A stretch of 12,712 nt of DNA from positions 1 through 12,712 of the forward strand of contig JAGKXC010000053.1 in the NCBI GenBank assembly GCA_021151535.1, written 5' to 3'. The DNA comes from Sphingobacteriia bacterium (lineage in GTDB: Bacteria; Bacteroidota; Bacteroidia; NS11-12g; UBA955). Shown here in pieces: positions 7,400 to 12,712 of the stretch. The notes under the pieces were generated by a model. That model had not been told where the DNA came from and made no database searches. It saw only the letters and a list, made by a program, of their open reading frames with translations. Made by a program: the position numbers and the translations under genes. Position 1 is the stretch's first letter, and every line of letters starts with the position of its first letter.

Positions 7400-7424
7400 G
7401 ACAAATTGTCATCTAAATTGTCAT
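7400..7424. repeat. Short palindrome and direct repeat in the lipoprotein/lon divergent region
   Basis: GACAA-A-TTGTC (7400-7410) is a perfect 5-bp inverted repeat around one base. The decamer AAATTGTCAT occurs twice, at 7403-7412 and 7415-7424, with a 12-bp period. The arrangement resembles a small operator for a dimeric or tandem-binding regulator. It lies upstream of both divergent genes. No regulator can be named. Confidence 0.3.
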
Positions 7425-7456
7425 GTGTCCTAAACGGCTAGAAGAATCTGTCGTAT

Positions 7457-7487
7457 TTTGTGTTTTGGCATATTGCTTGTTAATTTG
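7457..7487 (+). promoter_or_regulatory. Candidate promoter of lon
   Basis: TTTG (7457-7460), a 19-bp spacer and TTAATTTG (7480-7487) match the TTTG-N19-TAnnTTTG pattern with one mismatch. Only 7 nt (AGAAACG) remain before the lon ATG, so the transcript would be almost leaderless. Confidence 0.45.
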
Positions 7488-7494
7488 AGAAACG

Positions 7495-9987
7495 ATGTTT
7501 AAAAGAGGTAATCAGTTTTTGTTGAATGATCAGGATGGCGATGATTTTGACGACGCGCCAGAGTTTTTGCCACTTTTTTCAAAACAAGAAGAGGATGAAA
7601 GCAATCGCATGGAAGTGCCTGAGGAAATGTCTGTTTTGGCCATGCGAAATACCGTTTTATACCCAGGCGTAATCATTCCCATCACTGTTGGAAGAGATAA
7701 ATCAATCAAACTGATAAAAGAAGCCAATAAAAAAGATAAGAGTATCGTTGTTGTTGCGCAGAAGAATCCGGAAGTAGAAGATCCTTCATCTGATGATTTA
7801 TTTAAAATCGGTACTTTGGCGCATATCATTCGTTTAATGCGCATGCCCGATGGGAGTTCAACGGTAATTATCCAAGGAAAACGCAGGGTTCAAATTCACG
7901 AATTTACCCAAACCGATCCGTTCTTTAAAGCCAAAGTGGCTCAGTTTCCAGATGCTGATGACATCAGCAACGACAAGGAATACAATGCTATAATTGATTC
8001 GATTAGGGATATTTCTCAGAAGATTATCAATTTGGCGCCAAACATTCCTTCCGAAGCGGCAATTGCGCTGAAAAACATTGATTCTTCTACCTTTTTGGTG
8101 CATTTTGTAGCTTCTAATCTAAACATAACACTTGCTGAAAAACAAGCCATTTTAGAAAATGGAAGCGCCAAATTGCGTGCAACTGAAGTATTAACCTATG
8201 TTACCAAAGAGTTACAATTGTTGGAATTGAAGGATCAAATCCAAAATAAAGTTAGGAACGATCTTGATAAACAACAAAAAGAATATTTCCTTCAGCAGCA
8301 AATCCGTGCTATTCAAGAAGAGTTAGGAGGCGAAACTCCTGATAAAGAAGTGCAGAATTTGCGTGAAAAAGGAAATGCCAAACTTTGGCCAAAACATATT
8401 CACGAGCATTTCAATAAAGAGTTGGATCGCTTGATGCGCGTAAATCCAGCATCGCCCGATTACTCCGTAGGATTGAATTATGTTCAATTGATGTTGGACC
8501 TTCCTTGGGATAATTACACCAACGATAATTTTGATATCAAACACGCCCAAGAGGTTTTCGATGAAGACCATTTTGGATTGGAAAAAGTTAAAAAACGGAT
8601 CATCGAATACCTCGCCGTATTGAAACTCAAAGGCGATATGCGCAGTCCTATTATTTGTCTTTACGGCCCTCCAGGTGTAGGTAAAACATCTTTGGGCAAA
8701 AGTATTGCTAGGGCCCTGGGACGTAAATATGTGCGCATGAGCTTGGGAGGTTTGCATGATGAAGCTGAAATTCGCGGTCATAGAAAAACATATATTGGTG
8801 CTATGCCAGGTAGGGTGCTTCAGAATTTGAAAAAATCTGGATCGTCTAATCCCGTTTTTGTATTGGATGAAATTGATAAATTGGGAAGAGATTTTCGGGG
8901 CGATCCATCTAGTGCGATGCTTGAAGTGCTTGATCCTGAGCAAAATACAACCTTCTACGATAACTATCTTGAACTAGATTATGATCTTAGCAAAGTTTTG
9001 TTTGTAGCTACTGCGAATTCATTGGATTCCATTCAACCTGCTTTATTAGACAGGATGGAAATTATTGAAATTCAGGGTTATAGTTTGGAAGAAAAAGTTC
9101 AGATCGCTAAAAAATATTTGGTACCTAAACAACGCAAAGCACATGGTTTAAAGGCTGCACAATTTAAAATTTCAGATAAAGCCTTAGAAGTTTTGATTGA
9201 GCAATATACCCGTGAAAGCGGTGTAAGGAGTTTGGATAAACGTGTGGCAGCTTTGGCAAGATCAATAGCCAAATCTGTAGCTATGGATGAAGAAATAAAA
9301 AAATCGATCTCCGAAGCCGATGTTGAACGCATTTTGGGAAATGAAAAAATGGAGCCAGAAATGTATGAAGACAATGAAACGGCTGGCGTAGTTTCTGGAT
9401 TGGCTTGGAGTCCCATGGGAGGATCGGTTTTGTTTGTAGAAAGCAAATTGGTCCCCGGAAAAGGTGGATTACAAATCACCGGTCAGTTGGGCGATGTAAT
9501 GAAAGAAAGTGTTATGCTGGCTCGATCCTACATTAAAGCCCATTCGGAATATTTGGATATCGACCATAGGGTATTTGATCATTGGGATGTGCACGTGCAT
9601 TTTCCAGCTGGAGCAATTCCCAAAGATGGGCCCAGCGCAGGTATCGCCATTTTAACCAGTTTGGCATCCTTGTTTACGCAAAGAAAGGTTAAATCCAAAT
9701 TAGCAATGACAGGTGAAATTACCTTAAGAGGAAAAGTGCTTCCCGTTGGAGGAATTAAAGAAAAAATGCTGGCTGCAAAGCGTGCCGGTATTACGCAAGT
9801 AATTTTGTGCGAACAAAATAGGAAAGATGTAGAAGATATTGAGCAAAAATATTTGAAAGGTGTTGGATTTGTTTACGTTAGCAACATGTTGCAAGTACTG
9901 GATTTGGCGGTAACAAATAAACCTGTTAAATCACCTATCGATTTGTTAAAGCCAGTACTCGAAGTAGAACAAAAAGCAAAGAGCTAA
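7495..9987 (+). CDS. lon: ATP-dependent protease Lon (LonA type)
   Basis: Cytoplasmic AAA+ serine protease that degrades misfolded and regulatory proteins. The 830-aa chain has all LonA parts. The N-terminal substrate-binding (LAN) domain covers about 45-245, starting MSVLAMRNTVLYPGVIIPI. A helical linker follows, with YFLQQQIRAIQEELG at 264-278. The AAA+ module has Walker A GPPGVGKT (391-398), Walker B FVLDEID (455-461) and an arginine-finger region near LLDRMEII (517-524). The C-terminal protease domain (about 625-805) carries the catalytic dyad Ser714 in PKDGPSAG and Lys755 in VGGIKEK. The 44-residue N-terminal extension before the LAN domain is acidic (DQDGDDFDD), as in other Bacteroidota Lon proteins from memory, so I keep the ATG at 7495 rather than Met39. 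No CIRCE-like heat-shock operator is visible upstream. Three plus-strand genes follow it, each with its own -7-like box. Confidence 0.98.
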   Translation: MFKRGNQFLLNDQDGDDFDDAPEFLPLFSKQEEDESNRMEVPEEMSVLAMRNTVLYPGVIIPITVGRDKSIKLIKEANKKDKSIVVVAQKNPEVEDPSSDDLFKIGTLAHIIRLMRMPDGSSTVIIQGKRRVQIHEFTQTDPFFKAKVAQFPDADDISNDKEYNAIIDSIRDISQKIINLAPNIPSEAAIALKNIDSSTFLVHFVASNLNITLAEKQAILENGSAKLRATEVLTYVTKELQLLELKDQIQNKVRNDLDKQQKEYFLQQQIRAIQEELGGETPDKEVQNLREKGNAKLWPKHIHEHFNKELDRLMRVNPASPDYSVGLNYVQLMLDLPWDNYTNDNFDIKHAQEVFDEDHFGLEKVKKRIIEYLAVLKLKGDMRSPIICLYGPPGVGKTSLGKSIARALGRKYVRMSLGGLHDEAEIRGHRKTYIGAMPGRVLQNLKKSGSSNPVFVLDEIDKLGRDFRGDPSSAMLEVLDPEQNTTFYDNYLELDYDLSKVLFVATANSLDSIQPALLDRMEIIEIQGYSLEEKVQIAKKYLVPKQRKAHGLKAAQFKISDKALEVLIEQYTRESGVRSLDKRVAALARSIAKSVAMDEEIKKSISEADVERILGNEKMEPEMYEDNETAGVVSGLAWSPMGGSVLFVESKLVPGKGGLQITGQLGDVMKESVMLARSYIKAHSEYLDIDHRVFDHWDVHVHFPAGAIPKDGPSAGIAILTSLASLFTQRKVKSKLAMTGEITLRGKVLPVGGIKEKMLAAKRAGITQVILCEQNRKDVEDIEQKYLKGVGFVYVSNMLQVLDLAVTNKPVKSPIDLLKPVLEVEQKAKS

Positions 9988-10013
9988 CTTGCAATGGCTA
10001 ATGCTGAATCAAC

Positions 10014-10021
10014 TATATTTG
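10014..10021 (+). promoter_or_regulatory. Candidate -7 element for the 50-aa membrane protein
   Basis: TATATTTG is an exact TAnnTTTG match and ends 7 nt before the ATG at 10029. A TTG (9989-9991) lies 22 bp upstream of it as a possible -33. The box lies in the gap after the lon stop, which suggests separate transcription from lon. Confidence 0.45.
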
Positions 10022-10028
10022 TTACCAT

Positions 10029-10181
10029 ATGATTTTTAAGAAGATTTGGACTTATCTCACATTTCGCAAAAGCGAAGGTCCTAGCAATTTGAATATCAAG
10101 ATGATGCATGGAATGAACCGCATTTCCTTGTTGATGTTTGTGGTGGCTTTGGTGATGATGGTGGTAAAATTCTGCAAGTAA
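10029..10181 (+). CDS. Small single-span membrane protein, 50 aa, function unknown
   Basis: The frame from ATG 10029 to TAA 10181 encodes 50 residues. The first half is basic and amphipathic (MIFKKIWTYLTFRKSEG), followed by a polar linker with MMHGMNRIS (25-33). A hydrophobic span at about 34-46 (LLMFVVALVMMVV) precedes the short tail KFCK. The protein is probably inner-membrane, with the basic N-terminus inside. Evidence that it is real: an exact -7 promoter box 7 nt upstream, a snug fit between lon and the next gene (22 nt before its ATG), and the motif layout of 'FRK...N-N-K-MH-N-IS' plus a span. I associate that layout with short Bacteroidota proteins annotated as DUF6728, an unverified recollection. 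Its stop codon overlaps a TAATTTG that could be the next gene's -7 box. Confidence 0.7.
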   Translation: MIFKKIWTYLTFRKSEGPSNLNIKMMHGMNRISLLMFVVALVMMVVKFCK

Positions 10182-10185
10182 TTTG
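10179..10185 (+). promoter_or_regulatory. Weak -7-like element before the thioredoxin-like secreted protein
   Basis: TAATTTG, one base shorter than TAnnTTTG, overlaps the stop of the 50-aa gene and ends 18 nt before the ATG at 10204. There is no -33 at the right distance, so the gene may instead be read through from the 50-aa gene's promoter. Confidence 0.25.
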
Positions 10186-10203
10186 CGGCAAAGATTCTTA
10201 GCC

Positions 10204-11661
10204 ATGAAGTTGCTTAAATCTCTGTTTTTCGGGGCGATGTTTTTGCCTATTTATGCAAATGCACAACACATCGAAAATGTTAAGCTTACCCAACGCATCG
10301 CCGATGTAGAGCAACAGCAACTTTTACAGGTTTTACCCTTGTTTCAACTGATTGATGCAACCGTTCATCAACCCATTGATTTGAGTGCAGATAACGGACT
10401 GGAGAAATTGCAAACTGCCAAATTGGTTCTTCCAAAGGATATCAATAACGGAATACATGCTTATGGATTTGTGTATCACCAACACCAAAATGGATTGTTT
10501 CCAAATCATACTTTGATTATGGTTGAACGACCTGCGAATCTGCAAACCATGAAGTCTAGGGTTTGGGTAGATTCGGATAATGATTTTGATTTAACCAATG
10601 ATTCAGCCTATGTTTTTTATCCCAATCAACCATTAGTTATACAAACGGATAAAGATCCTACCGGATATGCTGTTGAGCTGTCGATTTTTCAAAAAACGCA
10701 ACTAACATCGATTCAAACTTTATATGAATCAGCTATTTCTATGATCAAACAAGATCGGGTGTTTTTTGGAGTAAAACATAGTTTTAGAGAAAAACGCTTG
10801 AACACTTGGGTAGGAATTCAAATCATTGGAAATGATACCATTTATTGGGGTTTGAAAGATATTAATTCCAATGGTAAATTCAATGATATAGGTACTGATT
10901 TAATAGTTATAGCCAATTCTATAGATCGATTTGAATTGGAAAATGCCAAACCCTATATGCCTGGTCAGCAATTGGTATGGTTGGGCAGGAGATTTCAATT
11001 ACTGGGTTTCGATGCCAATGTGCAACAAATTCAGTTGAGAATTATGAGTGGCAGAATTACCCGTAAGCAAAAAAGAGAATCTAAAAGCTTGTTGATCGGT
11101 CAGAAAATGCCAAGATTCCGTTTCTGTAAAATTGTTGAAAAGAAAGCAGTTAAATTTGGTGAGGAAAAGCAAGAATCTCATCGCCAGAAAGAAGAAATAA
11201 AGAAAGCGCCGAAGAAGGAAAGGGAAGGGGCGAAAAAACGACGTTTAGCGCGGGAAAATCGCAAAAAAGTACACCGCACGTCTTTTTATTCTTTAAAAAA
11301 GAAAAAAGGTGTGAGAACCTTGGTTGTGATTTGGAATGCATTTGATAACCAATGGAATGAGGATTCAACGCTAATTCATCAGTTGGCTAGGGTGAAAAGT
11401 GATTCTTTTCAAGTGGTAATGCTCAATTACGGTGGGAGTGGGAGATATGTGTATCGATATAATAAAACCTACGACATATTTGCAAAACAAGGCTTTTTAA
11501 CATCTGAATTGATTGAATTATTAAAAGTTCAAACTATGCCGCAATTCATTTTGTTAGATGATAAATTTAAGATTGTGGAAATGAATCCGGATTTGGAGTC
11601 ATTGTTGAAGACGGAAAAGTCTAGAAAAGTTAGACCAGTTACGGAAGTGCTGCCATTTTAA
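10204..11661 (+). CDS. Secreted protein with Ca-loop-like motifs and a cysteine-less thioredoxin/TlpA-like C-terminal domain
   Basis: I choose ATG 10204 (485 aa) because it starts a clean signal peptide, MKLLKSLFFGAMFLPIYANA, cleaved before QHIEN; the TTG at 10183 would add seven residues ahead of it. The N-terminal region (about 21-285) is beta-rich, with two Asp/Asn loops that resemble Ca-binding or EF-hand-like loops: DSDNDFDLTND (123-133) and DINSNGKFND (219-228). The C-terminal part looks like a TlpA/thioredoxin fold. GQKMPRFRF (299-307) is the entry strand, TLVVIWNAFDNQW (372-384) sits where LVNFWASWCGPC is expected, and TMPQFILLDDKFKIVEM (444-460) has the cis-Pro strand and following hairpin. 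No CxxC is present, and Cys308 is the only cysteine. A Lys/Arg/Glu-rich insertion (about 311-369) splits the fold. A disulfide reductase role is therefore unlikely; the protein may be a structural or binding paralogue. Confidence 0.75.
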   Translation: MKLLKSLFFGAMFLPIYANAQHIENVKLTQRIADVEQQQLLQVLPLFQLIDATVHQPIDLSADNGLEKLQTAKLVLPKDINNGIHAYGFVYHQHQNGLFPNHTLIMVERPANLQTMKSRVWVDSDNDFDLTNDSAYVFYPNQPLVIQTDKDPTGYAVELSIFQKTQLTSIQTLYESAISMIKQDRVFFGVKHSFREKRLNTWVGIQIIGNDTIYWGLKDINSNGKFNDIGTDLIVIANSIDRFELENAKPYMPGQQLVWLGRRFQLLGFDANVQQIQLRIMSGRITRKQKRESKSLLIGQKMPRFRFCKIVEKKAVKFGEEKQESHRQKEEIKKAPKKEREGAKKRRLARENRKKVHRTSFYSLKKKKGVRTLVVIWNAFDNQWNEDSTLIHQLARVKSDSFQVVMLNYGGSGRYVYRYNKTYDIFAKQGFLTSELIELLKVQTMPQFILLDDKFKIVEMNPDLESLLKTEKSRKVRPVTEVLPF

Positions 11662-11682
11662 GATTTTTTGAAATAGTAGGCA

Positions 11683-11725
11683 ACAATTTCGGAGGTGATT
11701 TACGTCTGTAAGTCGTTGAAATTGT
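11683..11725 (+). other. 43-nt two-part stem-loop in the 130-bp gap before the coiled-coil gene
   Basis: The outer stem is ACAATTTC (11683-11690) with GAAATTGT (11718-11725), 8 perfect pairs. The inner stem is GATTTAC (11697-11703) with GTAAGTC (11708-11714), 7 pairs including one G-U, closed by the tetraloop GTCT. The internal loop has GGAGGT on one side and GTT on the other. GGAGGTGAT (11691-11699) is fully complementary to the anti-Shine-Dalgarno end of 16S rRNA. The structure starts 21 nt after the previous stop. It could be a transcript 3' end, but the nearest T-run (11740-11744) is 14 nt away. No start codon follows at usable spacing. Confidence 0.45.
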
Positions 11726-11777
11726 GGATAAAGTGAAAGTTTTTCAGATTTTATTAACATTTTAACATTAAACTATT

Positions 11778-11785
11778 TAAATTTG
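11778..11785 (+). promoter_or_regulatory. Candidate -7 element for the coiled-coil membrane protein
   Basis: TAAATTTG matches TAnnTTTG exactly and ends 6 nt (TGCCCT) before the ATG. The spot for a -33 box falls in an AT-rich stretch that repeats TTAACATT (11754-11761 and again from 11762) and lacks a clear TTTG. The predicted leader is a few nucleotides or none. Confidence 0.45.
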
Positions 11786-11791
11786 TGCCCT

Positions 11792-12712
11792 ATGAATAGA
11801 ACTGCATTATCAGTTATCCTCATTATTCTTCTGTTGGCTTCCTTAGGCGGGAATACCTTTTTGTACATGGAGAAAATGTCTGCCGACGAGCAGATTAAAG
11901 AAAAATTAGCCATTGCTAACTCTAAAGATTCATTGCAAAAAGCGTTGAATCAGATGGAAGATTCATTGAACATGGTAATTCAAACTTTCCAAGATGAAAA
12001 CAAGACATTGATTTTAAAAGTGGAAGAGTTGGAGAGTGACAAAAACCCTAAAGTTGTTGCGGCGATGCAGCAGATTTACTACTTGCGTAGACAAATTGCC
12101 AATGCGGGAACTTCAGGAAGTGGAAGTGGTAGCACAGCAGAATATAACGGTCCTTCAAAAGGTGGAAAAGGCAGCAAATCAAATAATCCTAAAATGGAAG
12201 ATTTGAGAAAGCAATTGGAAGAAGCCAAGAAGAAAGTAGCTGAATTGATGGCTCAAATTGAAGCGTTAACCAAAGAGAAAGATGATTATTTAACTCAATT
12301 AAATACAGAAAAGACTGCAAGAGCAACCTTGGAATCTGAGAATATTGAATTGAAAGATCGTTTGGAGCGTGGCGCTCGCCCTCAGTTTGGAGCTTTGTTG
12401 GTTACTGGATTGGTAGATAAGAAGGGCGTAATGCAGCCAAGCGCTAAGGCGAAGAGCGTAGCCAAATTGCAAGTAAATTTCGATGTATTGGAGAATCCTT
12501 TGGTAACTCAACCTATCGATGAAGAGGTGATTATTAGAATCATTGATCCAAATGGTAATGTATTGTCAACTACCAACGCTAGATTAACCGATAAGAGCAA
12601 GGTAACTTCATTAAAGCAGAATATCACTTTTGACGGTGGTTTGCAAAAAGTGAAATGGTCTTTCCCTGATAAGGGTACATTAACTGGCAAATTGGAAAAA
12701 GGAAAGTATATC
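11792..12712 (+). CDS. Membrane-anchored periplasmic coiled-coil protein, 3' truncated by window edge
   Basis: The frame from ATG 11792 stays open to the last base, giving 307 codons. Residues about 5-22 (ALSVILIILLLASLGGN) form one N-terminal membrane span or uncleaved signal anchor; the rest should face the periplasm. Residues about 30-84 and 134-193 are heptad-like, rich in Lys, Glu and Leu, and likely two coiled-coil segments. A Gly/Ser/Lys-rich linker joins them (106-131, with GTSGSGSGST and KGGKGSKSN). From about 197 the sequence turns beta-rich (PQFGALLVTGLVDKKG, KLQVNFDVLENP, EVIIRIIDPNGNVL) and resembles an Ig-like sandwich continuing beyond the window. The layout resembles Bacteroidota proteins often mislabelled as Smc-like because of the coiled coil; that is memory, unverified. 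It has no ATPase motif, so it is not SMC. The function is unknown; a structural or scaffold role in the envelope is a guess. Confidence 0.85.
   Translation, partial: MNRTALSVILIILLLASLGGNTFLYMEKMSADEQIKEKLAIANSKDSLQKALNQMEDSLNMVIQTFQDENKTLILKVEELESDKNPKVVAAMQQIYYLRRQIANAGTSGSGSGSTAEYNGPSKGGKGSKSNNPKMEDLRKQLEEAKKKVAELMAQIEALTKEKDDYLTQLNTEKTARATLESENIELKDRLERGARPQFGALLVTGLVDKKGVMQPSAKAKSVAKLQVNFDVLENPLVTQPIDEEVIIRIIDPNGNVLSTTNARLTDKSKVTSLKQNITFDGGLQKVKWSFPDKGTLTGKLEKGKYI

Noticed and set aside
8323..8943. 206-aa open frame antisense to lon
   Set aside because: It lies wholly inside the highly conserved AAA+ region of lon, is rich in Phe, His and Ile as expected of a reverse-frame shadow, and has no promoter-like box or family motif.
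10183..10203. TTG start for the secreted thioredoxin-like protein
   Set aside because: It would put MRQRFLA before an otherwise ideal signal peptide that starts at ATG 10204, and it overlaps the possible -7 box.
9984..10205. 73-aa minus-strand frame after lon
   Set aside because: It is antisense to the 50-aa plus-strand gene, which has a better composition and an exact -7 box; the His-rich stretch HHHHQSHHKHQQ mirrors GTG/ATG-rich hydrophobic codons on the other strand.
11691..11699. GGAGGTGAT as the ribosome binding site of the gene at 11792
   Set aside because: It is 92 nt before the ATG and separated from it by the exact -7 promoter box, so it cannot serve that start. No other frame of useful length begins just after it.
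12299..12690. Two minus-strand frames of 60-70 aa near the right edge
   Set aside because: They overlap the coherent plus-strand coiled-coil gene, which stays open for 307 codons with a membrane span and heptads.
1..12712. Defence island, CRISPR array, prophage, transposon, tRNA or biosynthetic cluster
   Set aside because: No repeat-spacer pattern, transposase or integrase motif, terminal inverted repeats or tRNA-like fold was seen. Gaps between genes are all under 300 bp and gene content is mainly housekeeping.

Overview
The window is a stretch of an AT-rich bacterial chromosome from the phylum Bacteroidota. Four things point there. Several starts have a TAnnTTTG-type -7 promoter element just upstream. 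No start has a convincing Shine-Dalgarno sequence. One lipoprotein has a Gly/Asp-rich stretch directly after the lipobox cysteine, like the Bacteroidota lipoprotein export signal. One secreted protein has the Ca-loop plus thioredoxin-fold layout common in this phylum. The gene sequences do not settle the genus.

Layout. On the minus strand, reading leftward from about 3.1 kb, are cinA (two-domain CinA/PncC), guaA (GMP synthase) and the first 41 codons of a secreted protein cut by the left edge. A 141-bp divergent region separates cinA from rnhA (RNase HI, plus strand). rnhA converges on recN and overlaps its 3' end by 27 bp. recN is the second gene of a tight minus-strand pair, pfkA-recN. Upstream of pfkA is a strong intrinsic terminator that ends a lipoprotein gene. 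A 175-bp divergent region then separates the lipoprotein gene from lon (plus). Downstream of lon are a 50-aa single-membrane-span protein, a 485-aa secreted protein with a cysteine-less thioredoxin-like domain, and a membrane-anchored coiled-coil protein cut by the right edge.

Most genes are housekeeping: purine synthesis (GuaA), NMN recycling (CinA), RNA/DNA hybrid removal (RnhA), recombinational repair (RecN), glycolysis (PfkA) and protein quality control (Lon). I see no mobile element, CRISPR array, tRNA, rRNA or obvious defence or biosynthetic system.

Points worth a second look: -7 boxes ending 6-10 nt before several start codons, which suggests very short or absent leaders; the 50-aa gene, supported by an exact -7 box; the degenerate thioredoxin-like domain with a Lys/Arg-rich insertion; Asn instead of the usual Mg-binding Asp in PfkA; a 43-nt hairpin that presents an extended anti-Shine-Dalgarno complement; and two mutually exclusive hairpins between cinA and guaA.
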